A stretch of DNA of 57,296 nucleotides from Microbacterium yannicii PS01. Lineage in GTDB: Bacteria; Actinomycetota; Actinomycetes; Actinomycetales; Microbacteriaceae. Below, piece by piece: positions 18,369-31,667 of this stretch. Position numbers and translations under genes: made by a program. Location: assembly GCF_000304335.1 (NCBI RefSeq), contig NZ_CAJF01000028.1, forward strand, positions 1-57,296. Direction: 5' to 3'. The notes under the pieces were generated by a model, which was given only the letters and a program-made list of their open reading frames with translations, had not been told where the DNA came from and did no database searches. Each line of letters opens with the position of its first letter. The first letter of the stretch is position 1.

Positions 18369-21136
18369 TAGTCGTCGTCGCCGTTGTCGTTGCCGCGGCC
18401 GCAGTTCGCGGCCGCGTAGTCGATGGTGATCGCGGAGTTGCGGTTCGTGACAGTGCCCGCGCCGGGGCTGGTGCCGGTGGCCCGTGGCTGTGCTGCCGCG
18501 GGGTCCTCGGTACACGTGCCCTCGGTGACGTTGCCGAAGCCGGCGCTGCGAAGCGCGGCCACTGCGTCGTTCACGGACTGGCCCGCGATATTCGGCACCG
18601 TACCGCCCTGGCCGTTGCTCGGATTGATCGTGACGGTTGCGCCGCCCGCGACCCTACCCGCACCAGGACTCTGAGCTCCGACGACACCTTCGGGCTGATC
18701 CGACTCGACAGGGTCGCCCACCACAACGTCGAACCCGGCGCTGACCAGTTCCTGCTGCGCCTGATCCACAGGCTTGCCTACGACGTTCGGAAGGTCGGTC
18801 AGAATCTGGCGCGACAGGTTCGCGTCGCGTTCGGGGAACCGCTCACCGGGATAGAGCTCGTTGGCAACGCGCTGAACGCGCTTGGCGAGCTGGTAGCGCT
18901 TGTTGTTCTGACCGAAGTCGAAGACGCTCTGCTGGCCCTCGTAGTTGCCGACCCAGGCGGCCGTCGCCACTTTGGTGCTCGACTCGATGAGCCACGTCTG
19001 AAGCTCCTGGTGCGTGCCCGTCTTGCCGATGAGCGGCGTGCCGTCGAAGGGATTGCCGTCGCGTCCAGTGCCGCCGCCCGCCATGACTCCTTGCAGGGCG
19101 TATGCAGCCGTCGCCGCCACCTCGGGCGAGATCACCTGCGAGCACGTGCGCTCGGGGCGGGGAAGCTCGACACCGTCGGAGTCGGTGACGCGGTCGATGG
19201 CCTGAGGCTGGCAGTACACGCCCTTGTTCGCGACCGTCGCATATGCGCCCGCCATCGCCAGCGGCGAGACCTCGTCGGAGCCGATGACCTGGTTGGGTCC
19301 CTGCATGACGATCTCGTTCCCGTTTCCGTTCGTCACGCCCATCCGCGTGGCCACCTTGCCGATGTCGCAGAGATCGAGTTCGGCGGCCATGGCGACGAAG
19401 CCCGAGTTCAGCGACGATGCGGTGAACGTCGCCGGAGTGCCGTTCCCGCCGGAGACCCGTCCGAAGTTTCCGGGCTTCCAGTTGCCGGCGTTGACATAGG
19501 TGCCGCCGTTATAGCAGCTGTCGGTGAAGCGCTTGATGACGCGATCTCGTCCGTTGAGCACTTGGTTCACCGACTTGCCCTGTTCAAGCCAATCGATCAG
19601 CGTGAAGAGCTTGAATGTCGAGCCCGCGTTGAACCCGTCCGAGTGACCGAACTTCCTGTCACCGGCGAAGACCAGCGACGAGTAGCCCGGCACACCGGCG
19701 AGGGCGGCGTCTTCGCTGAAGGTCGTGTTCTGAGCGATTGCCAGGATGCGGCCGCTGGTCGCCTCGACACTCACGATCGCCGATCCCAGATTCATGCCGT
19801 CGACGGCAGCAGGGACGTTGTCGGCCATGGCTGCCTGTGCCTCGCCCTGAACCCGGGGGTCGAGGGTCGTGTAGACGTTGAGCCCGCCGCGCCGCAGGGT
19901 GTCCGCCCGATCGTCGGCCGTCTCCCCGAAGGCCGGGTCATTGAGGATGACGTCCTTCACGTACTGGCAGAAGTAGGCAGCGCCACCCGCGTTGACACAG
20001 CCCGTCTTGGGCTCCTGGATCGCCGGCGTGATCGGCCACACGGCCGCTTCGACGTACTGCTCGCGAGTGATCTTGCCGTCTTCGAGCATGCGGCTGATGA
20101 CGTACAGCTGGCGCACCTTGGTGGAGGTGTAGCCGTCAGCAGCCGCGAGGTGCTGCTCGGGCGTGATCTCGCCAGACGCGAGGAGATCATCGAGGACAGT
20201 GATGTTCGCGCCCTCGTCGATGATGCCGTCAGGGGCCTTGTTGAAAGCTGTCCCGTCGGCCGCGAAGATCGATCCGCCGGGCTTGTCGATGCGGTAGTTG
20301 TTCGGGTTCTGCACCATTCCGGCGAGCGTGGCCGCTTGTGCGACGGTGAGGTTCGCTGCGGTCGTGCTGAAGTATCGACGAGCCGCGGCCTCGATGCCGT
20401 AGGTGATCCCGCCGAAGTTTCCGATGTTCAGGTAGCCGAGCAGGATGTCGTTCTTCGAGTACTTCTGCTCGAGGGCGATGGCGTACCGCATCTCCTGCAG
20501 CTTGCGGGTATAGCCGTCCGGGCCCTCCGCCGTGGTCGCTTCGACCCAGCAGTTTCGCAGTGCCTGATCCCGGGTGACCTTGACGATCGGCTGTCCGGTC
20601 GCCTCGTCGAGCACCGGCTCGCCCGCGTCGTCGGTTTCGAGCTCCGCCTCGGCGTTCTGCTCGCACTTCTGGATGAGGACGTTCTTCACGTACTGCTGGC
20701 TGATCGTCGATCCGCCCTGCGTCGCAGCATCGCCCTGTGCGTTGGAGAGCACCGCACGGGTGGTTCCGATCAGGTCCACCCCGCCGTGCTGGTAGTAGCG
20801 CGGGTCCTCACTGGAGAGGAGTGCGTCGTACATGACGGGCGAGATCTGGTCGAACTCGACCGGCGTGCGGTCCTGCTCGAGGAACTGCGTCAGCAGCACC
20901 GGTTCGCCCGTTGCGGGGTCGGTGGCGTAGAAGTTGCTCGGCAGCATGAGCTTGTCGATTTCGAGGACGCTCGGAAGGTTGTCGAACATCGTGATCGCCC
21001 GCTCGGCTGCGGTGCCGGTGATGGCGACTGCGGGAGTGACCGTCGCGGCGATGAGGACACCCGCGACTGCGCTGAGGCCGACGAGGCCGGCGAGACCGCC
21101 GAGCACACCGGTGGCCGTGCGTTTGGTATCAGGCAT
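18368..21136 (-). CDS. bifunctional class A penicillin-binding protein with two PASTA domains
   Basis: Polymerises and cross-links peptidoglycan outside the membrane. The 922-aa product has a membrane anchor (about 9-38) and a glycosyltransferase domain with catalytic SSEDPRYYQHGG (E110) and GGSTISQQYVKN. The transpeptidase domain has SxxK in GSTFKLF, SxN in SLNSG and KTG in GKTGT. Two C-terminal PASTA units (about 782-845 and 847-910) and an acidic Gly/Asn tail close it. ATG 21136 is chosen because TACGAT at leaderless spacing precedes it; the upstream frame extension lacks family similarity. It is the PonA-type enzyme of actinobacteria. Confidence 0.96.
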   Translation of the reverse strand: MPDTKRTATGVLGGLAGLVGLSAVAGVLIAATVTPAVAITGTAAERAITMFDNLPSVLEIDKLMLPSNFYATDPATGEPVLLTQFLEQDRTPVEFDQISPVMYDALLSSEDPRYYQHGGVDLIGTTRAVLSNAQGDAATQGGSTISQQYVKNVLIQKCEQNAEAELETDDAGEPVLDEATGQPIVKVTRDQALRNCWVEATTAEGPDGYTRKLQEMRYAIALEQKYSKNDILLGYLNIGNFGGITYGIEAAARRYFSTTAANLTVAQAATLAGMVQNPNNYRIDKPGGSIFAADGTAFNKAPDGIIDEGANITVLDDLLASGEITPEQHLAAADGYTSTKVRQLYVISRMLEDGKITREQYVEAAVWPITPAIQEPKTGCVNAGGAAYFCQYVKDVILNDPAFGETADDRADTLRRGGLNVYTTLDPRVQGEAQAAMADNVPAAVDGMNLGSAIVSVEATSGRILAIAQNTTFSEDAALAGVPGYSSLVFAGDRKFGHSDGFNAGSTFKLFTLIDWLEQGKSVNQVLNGRDRVIKRFTDSCYNGGTYVNAGNWKPGNFGRVSGGNGTPATFTASSLNSGFVAMAAELDLCDIGKVATRMGVTNGNGNEIVMQGPNQVIGSDEVSPLAMAGAYATVANKGVYCQPQAIDRVTDSDGVELPRPERTCSQVISPEVAATAAYALQGVMAGGGTGRDGNPFDGTPLIGKTGTHQELQTWLIESSTKVATAAWVGNYEGQQSVFDFGQNNKRYQLAKRVQRVANELYPGERFPERDANLSRQILTDLPNVVGKPVDQAQQELVSAGFDVVVGDPVESDQPEGVVGAQSPGAGRVAGGATVTINPSNGQGGTVPNIAGQSVNDAVAALRSAGFGNVTEGTCTEDPAAAQPRATGTSPGAGTVTNRNSAITIDYAAANCGRGNDNGDDD

Positions 21137-21149
21137 AGGCTTGATCGTA
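21134..21149 (-). promoter_or_regulatory. leaderless -10 element of the class A PBP gene
   Basis: Minus strand TACGAT (21149-21144), seven bases, then ATG 21136. It decides the start against a 58-codon upstream extension. Confidence 0.6.
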
Positions 21150-21268
21150 GGGGAGATACCTGGGCGATTCCCTGACGGACGTGCGCCCGTGAAGGTGTTT
21201 CTCAGCTTCCATCTGCCCAATTCCGCGCGAGGATCCACGTCGATCCGAGCCCACCTCGAGGAGTCTCG

Positions 21269-21484
21269 ATGACGACGTGGGAGTACCTCACCACGCCCCT
21301 TCTGATCCACAACACCGCAGCGATCCTCAACAACTGGGGCAAGCAGGGCTGGGAGCTCGTGCAGGTCGTGCCCGGTCCCGAGGGCGGACTGGTCGCGTAC
21401 TTCAAGCGCCCGTCGGGCGGCGGACAGGCGAATGCGGGACTCGGTGCCGCGGCTCAGGCCGCGCAGCAGTTCGGGGAGGGCTGA
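21269..21484 (+). CDS. small DUF4177-like protein
   Basis: A 71-aa protein starting MTTWEYLTTPLLIHNTAAILNN and continuing NWGKQGWELVQVVPG, a pattern of DUF4177-like small proteins conserved in Microbacteriaceae. The last 20 residues are Gly/Ala/Gln-rich. GAGGAG lies 6 bases before the ATG, which supports the start. It ends 5 bp before the RidA gene and forms an operon with it. Function unknown. Confidence 0.75.
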   Translation: MTTWEYLTTPLLIHNTAAILNNWGKQGWELVQVVPGPEGGLVAYFKRPSGGGQANAGLGAAAQAAQQFGEG

Positions 21485-21489
21485 TCCCG

Positions 21490-21957
21490 ATGAGCGTGAG
21501 TGAGCGACTGGCCGAGCTCGGCATCCGTCTTCCCGAGGTGGTCCCTCCTGTGGCCGCCTATGTTCCCGCGAAGGTGCACGGCGACCTCGTCTACACCGCC
21601 GGTCAGCTGCCGATGGTCGCGGGGGCGCTCCCCGCGACAGGCAAGGTCGGAGACGGCGAAGGCCTCGTCCCCGCTGCCGACGCCAACGGCTACGCCCGCC
21701 AGTGCGCCCTGAACGCGATCGCGGCCGCGGCGGCCGCGGCGGGCGGGCTCGACCGTCTCTCCGGCGTCCTGAAGGTGACCGGCTTCGTGGCCTCGGTCCC
21801 CGAGTTCACCGGTCAGCCGGGCGTCATCAATGGCGCGAGCGAGCTGCTGGGCGAGGTCTTCGGCGACGCCGGCACGCACGCGCGCTCCGCGGTCGGCGTG
21901 CCTGTCCTGCCCCTGGATGCGCCGGTCGAGGTGGAAGTGGTCTTTACCCTCTCCTGA
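21490..21957 (+). CDS. RidA/YjgF/YER057c/UK114 family protein
   Basis: A 155-aa member of the RidA family, which hydrolyses reactive enamine/imine intermediates. Family blocks are GDLVYTAGQLP near residue 32, NAIAAAAAAAGGLDRLSGVLKVTGFVAS in the middle and the C-terminal ARSAVGVPVLPLDAPVEVEVVF. It lacks a clear Arg of the canonical RidA active site (the usual C-terminal R..V motif is H-A-R-S-A), and is closer to the longer YjgF-like group often seen in actinobacteria. Enzymatic activity is therefore uncertain. Confidence 0.85.
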   Translation: MSVSERLAELGIRLPEVVPPVAAYVPAKVHGDLVYTAGQLPMVAGALPATGKVGDGEGLVPAADANGYARQCALNAIAAAAAAAGGLDRLSGVLKVTGFVASVPEFTGQPGVINGASELLGEVFGDAGTHARSAVGVPVLPLDAPVEVEVVFTLS

Positions 21958-21969
21958 TCTTCACGACAG

Positions 21970-22004
21970 AGCGGATGCCGCGACCCGGGGTCGCGGCATC
22001 CGCT
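21970..22004. terminator. bidirectional terminator between ridA-like gene and acs
   Basis: Perfect 16-bp stem with arms 21970-21985 and 21989-22004. The arms contain the word GCGGATGCCGCG. It lies between convergent stops and can serve both strands. Confidence 0.8.
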
Positions 22005-22021
22005 CTTCGTCTGCTCTTCCG

Positions 22022-24019
<1,998 letters not shown>

Positions 24020-24188
24020 GAGAGCGCGCTCCTTTGCGGGCTGGACGAAGGCCGGTGAACCGGCGAGGCTGCCACGAAAGTACCCGCGAGCCGCGGCGTG
24101 CGACTACCCCCGATAGTAGGGGCCGCGTCTTTTGACGGACTCGGGCGATATATCGGTGAGAATCCTCTCCTTTTCGCCCGTTCCTGTT

Positions 24189-24320
24189 TTGTGCGTCTTC
24201 ACACCTCGCATATGCTGTCCCCCGGCCGAACATTCGATTCTGGCATTGCGAACCCGAAGTCACCCCCCGAAATCGGGTTTCGCGCGGCGGCATCCCATTC
24301 CCCCCATGGGATGCCGCCAT
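24189..24320 (+). ncRNA. candidate small RNA or leader with promoter and terminator in the acs-tadA spacer
   Basis: TTGTGC (24189-24194), a 16-bp spacer and TATGCT (24211-24216) form a plausible promoter. A transcript from about 24223 would contain a stem CGAACCCGA (24249-24257) against TCGGGTT (24273 on) and end in a perfect 13-bp terminator-like hairpin (arms 24286-24298 and 24306-24318) followed by ATCTTCTT. This is a sequence-only inference. A frame is open through it, so a small peptide cannot be excluded, but no start has a good ribosome binding site. Confidence 0.35.
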
Positions 24321-24435
24321 CTTCTTGGGAGCGGTACCGCGACGATGCGGTTGCCACGGTTCCTCCCCAGAGGGCGAGCCACCGCCTTCGTCCACGGAAT
24401 CGAGCTCTCGCCGCGGAGGCGGCCTGCGCCGCTTC

Positions 24436-24448
24436 TAGCGTCGGAGCA
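24436..24448 (+). promoter_or_regulatory. leaderless -10 element of the tad operon
   Basis: TAGCGT (24436-24441), six bases, then ATG 24448. It supports the start of the ATPase gene despite its poorly conserved N-terminus. Confidence 0.55.
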
Positions 24449-25750
24449 TGTCCGAGCCCTTCGTCGTCCGCCCCCGCGCCGGGATGACAGCTACGCCGAG
24501 GGAGTCGCCCGGCCCTCGCGAGCTGGGCGGTCCCCGGAGCACGACCGGTCGCGGGGCTACGACGGCACCTACCGCGTGGCGTGATGCCGATGCCGCGTTC
24601 CGGTCGCCGGTGCTCGCCCCGCTGCGCGATGAGCCCGGCGCGGCCGGCGCCGGTGGCGCGTGGGTCCCACACCGGCGCCCGACCGACGGGGGCGCCCGCG
24701 AAGGCACCGGTGCAGGCGCTTCGGTCATCCGGCTGCCGGCGCGGATGACCGGCGACGCGCCTGAGATCCGGGCCCAGGGTGGACCGCGGCCTGCGCGAGG
24801 ACGAGCGTCGGAACACCCCGTCCTCACCCCGCTCGCCGCCTACCTCGACGATGGTGACGTCACCGATGTCTTCATCAACGGCGCGGCGGGACTCTTCGTC
24901 GACCGCGGCAGCGGGCCGGTCGCCGCGAGAGAGTGGCGGGCGACCGAGGATGAGGTCCGCGAGCTCGCGGTGGCGCTCATCGGGCTCGGCGGGCGGCACA
25001 TCGACGACGCCACCCCCTGCGTCGATGTGCGCCTCGACGGGGGGTATCAGGATCCATGCGGTGCTTCCGCCGGTCGCCGCCGGGGGCACGGCCATCTCGA
25101 TCCGCGTCCCGCGGCTGGCCGATGCGGGATTGGATGCCCTCCAGGCGGCGGGCATGTTCGACGCCGCCGGGCGGGGAGTGCTCGACGAGGCCATCGTCCG
25201 CCGAGCGAACGTGCTGGTGTCGGGGGCGGCCGGTGCCGGAAAGACCACGCTGCTCGCCGCGATGCTCGGCGCGGCGCCGGCCCACGAGCGGATCATCACG
25301 ATCGAGGACGTCGCCGAGCTGCGCATCGACCACCCCCATCACGTCCGGCTCGAGGCCCGGCAGCCCAATCTCGAGGGCGCAGGAGGGGTGGGCCTCGCCC
25401 GGCTCGTCCGAGAGGCCCTGCGAATGCGACCTGACCGGCTGATCGTCGGTGAGTGCCGCGGCGACGAGGTGCGCGAACTGCTGTCGGCGCTGAACACCGG
25501 GCACGACGGCGGAGCCGGCACCGTGCACGCCAACGGTCTGCACGATGTCCCCGCGCGGTTGGAGGCCCTCGGCGCACTGGCGGGCCTCGATGATTCGTCG
25601 CTTGCCCGGCAGGTGGCGAGTGCGATCGATCTCGTACTCCACGTCGAGCGGCGCACCGACGGCATTCGGAGCATCGCCGGCGCGGGGCGGCCGGTGATCG
25701 ATCCGACAGGCCGCCTGGCGATCGAGGAGGTGCCGTGGGGCTCGGGCTGA
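24448..25750 (+). pseudogene. TadA/CpaF-family pilus assembly or secretion ATPase, frameshifted
   Basis: The gene encodes the hexameric ATPase that drives Tad/Flp-type pilus assembly. The first frame gives a disordered N-terminus and HPVLTPLAAYLDDGDVTDVFINGAAGLFVDRG up to DVRLDGG. The rest (IRIHAVLPPVAAGGTAISIRV, Walker A GAAGAGKTT, Walker B MRPDRLIVGECRGDE and the GHDGGAGTVHANG block) is in the +1 frame. The switch sits on a run of six G (25039-25044); removing one G restores one 433-codon frame. As written, the protein would lose its whole catalytic half. Possible causes are sequencing error, phase-variable slippage or true decay. Downstream tad genes are intact. Confidence 0.85.
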
Positions 25751-26748
25751 GGCGTCCCCGAACGCGCACTGCGGCCGTTCCCGCGCCGAGGCAGGCCAAG
25801 CCGGGCACAGGTGACGCCGCCGGGGCGGCAGAGACCGTCCTGCGGCTGGCGGTGCTGCTGCAGGCAGGCGTCGCTCCGGCCCGGGCCTGGTCCCATCTCG
25901 CCGACGCGGGCGACCAGCGCGCCGCCCTCATCGTGAAAGCGGTCGCGGGAGGGATGCCGCTGGCCGACGCGATCGCGGACGGCGGCGCGTCCGGGATTCG
26001 CTCCAGCGACGGACGCCGGCGACCGGGCCTCGGGCGAGCACTGCGCCGCCCGCCCGCATTGGATGAATCCGATGCGTGGCCCGATGTCGCGGCGGCGTGG
26101 CGCGTCGCGACGACCGTCGGCGCTCCGCTCGCCGAGAGTCTGCGCGGTCTCGCCGTCGCGCTGCGCGACGCTCAGGAAGCGGCCGACGACGTGAGGATCG
26201 CGCTGGCCGAGCCCGCGGGCACTGCCCGGCTCATGGGCTGGCTGCCGCTCGTCGCGGTGGGTTTGGGAGCGGTGCTCGGGTTCGACACCTTCGGCATGCT
26301 GCTCGGTCAGCCGCTCGGGGTCGTGTGCCTCATCGCCGGAGCCGCGCTGATCATCGGCGCGCAGGCGTGGAGCAGGCTCCTCGTGCGACGCGCAGGGGCG
26401 GACGCCGGTGTGCCGGGACTTGAAGCGGAGCTGCTCGCGATCGCCCTGAGCGGGGGAGTGTCGATCGATCGCGCAACGGCGATCGTGCGTAAGGCCGGCA
26501 TGACCGGCGCCGGCGGCGAGGATGTGCTTGCCCTGTCGCGATCGGCCGGGGTCCCTGCGGTGGAGCTTCTGCGGGCGTCGGCCGCACATGCCCGCCACCG
26601 CGCAAGGGTCGAAGGGCGACTGCGCGCCGCGCGCCTCTCATCTCGGCTGCTCCTGCCCCTCGGCGTGTGCACGCTTCCGGCGTTCCTGCTGCTGGGCGTG
26701 GCGCCGATGCTCCTCAGCGTCATGTCGACCATGCCTCTCTCTCTTTGA
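25735..26748 (+). CDS. type II secretion system F family protein (TadB/TadC-like)
   Basis: Inner-membrane platform protein of the Tad-like machine. The 337-aa product has a soluble N-terminal half with the T2SSF-type helical pattern (ETVLRLAVLLQAGVAPARAWSHLA). Two transmembrane helices follow (about 160-205), then a second cytoplasmic helical part and a last helix near the C-terminus. The GTG at 25735 has GAGGAGG four bases upstream and overlaps the end of the ATPase gene by 16 bp. Only one F-domain gene is present, whereas many Tad loci have separate tadB and tadC. Confidence 0.85.
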   Translation: MGLGLRRPRTRTAAVPAPRQAKPGTGDAAGAAETVLRLAVLLQAGVAPARAWSHLADAGDQRAALIVKAVAGGMPLADAIADGGASGIRSSDGRRRPGLGRALRRPPALDESDAWPDVAAAWRVATTVGAPLAESLRGLAVALRDAQEAADDVRIALAEPAGTARLMGWLPLVAVGLGAVLGFDTFGMLLGQPLGVVCLIAGAALIIGAQAWSRLLVRRAGADAGVPGLEAELLAIALSGGVSIDRATAIVRKAGMTGAGGEDVLALSRSAGVPAVELLRASAAHARHRARVEGRLRAARLSSRLLLPLGVCTLPAFLLLGVAPMLLSVMSTMPLSL

Positions 26749-26813
26749 CGGGTCGCTGCCCCGACATCCCCACGTGCCCGCCGAATCGTGCCCACCAATC
26801 GAACGGAGATCAC

Positions 26814-27047
26814 ATGTCCTTCCCCTCCCACACCTCACGCCTTCCCCGCCTCACTCGCCGACGTGCCGAGCGCCTATTCGCCGGGGCGATCCACGGAGGC
26901 GACGACACCGGCGCCGCCACCGCGGAATACGCCATCGCCACCATGGCCGCCGTCGCGTTCGCGGGGCTGCTGGTCGTGATCATGCGCTCCGACGAGGTCC
27001 GTGGCATCCTCACGGACCTGGTGCGCCGGGCGCTGACGGTGGCATGA
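26814..27047 (+). CDS. DUF4244 small membrane protein (Flp pilin-like)
   Basis: A 77-aa protein with a basic N-terminus, the block GAATAEYAIATMAAVAFAGLLVVIM (residues 34-59) and a short tail. The E-Y pair before a hydrophobic helix resembles the cleavage-site region of Flp/type IVb prepilins, so this is probably the pilin subunit of the locus. ATG 26814 has GGAG at 26805-26808. It overlaps the next gene by ATGA. Confidence 0.8.
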   Translation: MSFPSHTSRLPRLTRRRAERLFAGAIHGGDDTGAATAEYAIATMAAVAFAGLLVVIMRSDEVRGILTDLVRRALTVA

Positions 27048-27397
27048 CGTCGACGCGAAGAGGGGACGACCGGGGCTCGAGCGACGACCGCGGATCGGTC
27101 GTCGCCGAGTTCGCGGTCGCCCTGCCCGCGGTAGTCCTCGTGCTCGCGGTGGGCGTCGGTGCGCTCGCCGCGGGCGCGCGGCAGGTGCGTCTTCAAGACG
27201 CGGTCGCGGATGCGGCGCGCCTCAGCGCACGCGGAGAGTCAGACGGCCGGGCCCGGCAGGCGGTGACGTCGGCGGTTCCCGGCGCTGCGGTCCAGATCGC
27301 CGCTCGAGGCGACCTGGTGTGCGTCGCGGCGTCCGCCGACGCAGTGCTGGGCCTGCGGGTCACCGCGGAGGGCTGCGCACTGGCCGGAGGCCTCTGA
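27044..27397 (+). CDS. TadE-like pilus protein
   Basis: A 117-aa minor pilin-like protein: a charged N-terminus, then RGSVVAEFAVALPAVVLVLAVGVGALAAG (about residues 17-45), where the Glu before a hydrophobic helix is the TadE hallmark. A small extracytoplasmic domain with two cysteines follows. The ATG overlaps the stop of the DUF4244 gene (ATGA), so the two are translationally coupled. Confidence 0.82.
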   Translation: MTSTRRGDDRGSSDDRGSVVAEFAVALPAVVLVLAVGVGALAAGARQVRLQDAVADAARLSARGESDGRARQAVTSAVPGAAVQIAARGDLVCVAASADAVLGLRVTAEGCALAGGL

Positions 27398-27747
27398 TGG
27401 CGGGCGCGGTCGCCGCGGTCGGGATGGTGGCAGGCGTGACCGTGCTCACCGTCGGGCTCTCGGTCGCGGGGTCGGCGGCGGTCGTCGGGCAGCGTCTGGC
27501 CTCCGCCGCCGACGCGGCCGCGCTCGCCGCCGCCGACGCCGCATCGGGCGCCGTGACGGGGGTTCCGTGCGAACGCGCCGCCGAGGTGGCGGGAACGTTC
27601 GGGACCTCGATCGCGTTGTGCGATGTCGACGGGCTCGTGGCCACCGTCACCGTCTCGATACGGTTCGGGTTGGTTCCCGCGACCGCCTCCGCGCGCGCCG
27701 GTCCGGCGCCGGGAACGAACCCTCACAGCGACCACACCGAGAACTGA
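27397..27747 (+). CDS. Rv3660c-neighbourhood TadE/TadG-like secreted protein
   Basis: A 116-aa protein with an N-terminal hydrophobic helix (about 3-27) followed by GQRLASAADAAALAAADAASGA, the pattern of the helicase/secretion-neighbourhood TadE-like family (TadG-type N-terminus). Two cysteines may form a disulfide. ATG 27397 overlaps the previous stop (TGATG) and has GGAGG eight bases before it, so it closes the tad operon. The upstream reading-frame extension is not used. Confidence 0.8.
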   Translation: MAGAVAAVGMVAGVTVLTVGLSVAGSAAVVGQRLASAADAAALAAADAASGAVTGVPCERAAEVAGTFGTSIALCDVDGLVATVTVSIRFGLVPATASARAGPAPGTNPHSDHTEN

Positions 27748-27784
27748 CGTGTATGGTTTGCGACGAAGAAAGGACGCCCCCCAC

Positions 27785-30537
<2,753 letters not shown>

Positions 30538-30541
<4 letters not shown>

Positions 30542-31179
30542 CCGGAGAGCGTCCGCGAAGCACAGGCCTGTTCGTCACCTTCGAGGGCGGCGACGGCGTG
30601 GGCAAGACCACGCAGGCGAGTCTGCTGCAGTCCTGGCTGACGGATGCCGGGCGCACCGTGGTGCGCACGCGCGAGCCCGGGGGGTCCGAGGTGGGCCTGC
30701 TCATCCGCGACATCGTGCTGCATCATCGCGGTGAGGTGTCGCCACGGGCCGAGGCGCTCCTGTACGCCGCGGATCGCGCACATCACATCGAGACGGTGGT
30801 GCGGCCCGCGCTGGCGCGCGGAGACGTCGTCATCCAGGACCGCTACCTCGACTCGTCCGTGGCCTATCAGGGCGCAGGGCGTGTGCTCGGTCGCGACGAG
30901 GTGCGCGACCTCTCGCTGTGGGCCGCCGAGGGTCTGCTGCCCGACGTGACCGTGCTGCTGGACCTCGATCCGGCCGCCGCTCGCGCGCGACTCGATGCCG
31001 ACGACAAGCCGTTCGACCGGCTCGAAGCCGAGAAGGAGTCCTTCCACGCCCGGGTGCGGGCGGAGTTCCTGGCGCTCGCCGCCGCCGAACCCGACCGCTT
31101 CCTCGTGCTCGACGCGGCTCTCCCGTCCTCCGAACTCGCCGCCGCGGTGCGAGACCGGGTGGCTGCGCTGCTGTCCTGA
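30538..31179 (+). CDS. tmk: thymidylate kinase
   Basis: Phosphorylates dTMP to dTDP. The 213-aa protein has the P-loop FEGGDGVGKTTQ (residues about 15-26), TREPGGSEVG, the DRY-type VIQDRYLDSSVAYQG and a lid region with RLDADDKPFDRLEAE. GTG 30538 overlaps the topA stop (GTGA), so tmk is translated from the topA message. Its last codons recur downstream as the start of repeat units. Confidence 0.97.
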
Positions 31180-31620
31180 CCGCCCGGCCTTACCCGAAAG
31201 ACGCGAACCGTCGCGAATGGCCGGCTGAGCGCCGTTCGTGCGGCCATTCGCGACGTCTCGAGGACTCGGGATGGCCGAGGAGCGGTCGTCTGTGACGGCC
31301 GGGGGTTTCCGGGTCGTCGGGCTGCCGTCTTGACCGCCCGGCCTGGCCCGGAAGACGGCGAACCGCCGCGAATGGCCGGCTGAGCGCCGTTCATGCGACC
31401 ATTCGCGACGTCTGAAAGCTCCGGGTCGCTGTGCTGCTGTCTTGACCGCCCGACCGCGCTCGGAAACGCGGCGAACAGTCGCAGATGGCCGCATGGGCGC
31501 CGCCTGCCCGGCCATTCGCGACGTCTCGAGCTCTCAGGGTGACCGCGCACGCGGCCGTTCGCGACGTCTCGAGGTCTCACAGTGGCCGCGGAGCGGCCGT
31601 TCGCGACGGCGGGCGGCCGG
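31162..31620. repeat. degenerate hairpin-repeat island between tmk and holB
   Basis: Three units begin with the same words as the tmk 3' end, GCTGCTGTC(C/T)TGACCGCCCG, at 31162, about 31320 and 31428. Each contains an inverted repeat: unit 1 has perfect 15-bp arms (31209-31223 and 31241-31255, core GCGAATGGCCG/CGGCCATTCGC), unit 2 has 31368-31378 with 31396-31406 (one mismatch), and unit 3 has 31478-31491 with 31509-31522. Two further half units (near 31555 and 31599) keep only CCGTTCGCGACG. No gene is seen in 31180-31666. Confidence 0.85.
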
Positions 31621-31653
31621 GACGGTGGCGGCGCCGGCGTCCGCGGCCGCAGT

Positions 31654-31667
31654 TAGGCTGGGCGGCA
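31654..31667 (+). promoter_or_regulatory. leaderless -10 element of holB
   Basis: TAGGCT (31654-31659), seven bases, then ATG 31667. It shows holB has its own promoter after the repeat island and fixes the start against a 75-codon extension. Confidence 0.55.

Noticed and set aside
18353..21175. Large + strand ORF opposite the PBP
   Set aside because: It is a complementary-frame shadow, common in high-GC genes, with no domain pattern.
31200..31600. Peptide genes in the tmk-holB island
   Set aside because: Frames are open only through the repeat and give Arg/Ala-rich repeated peptides without start signals.
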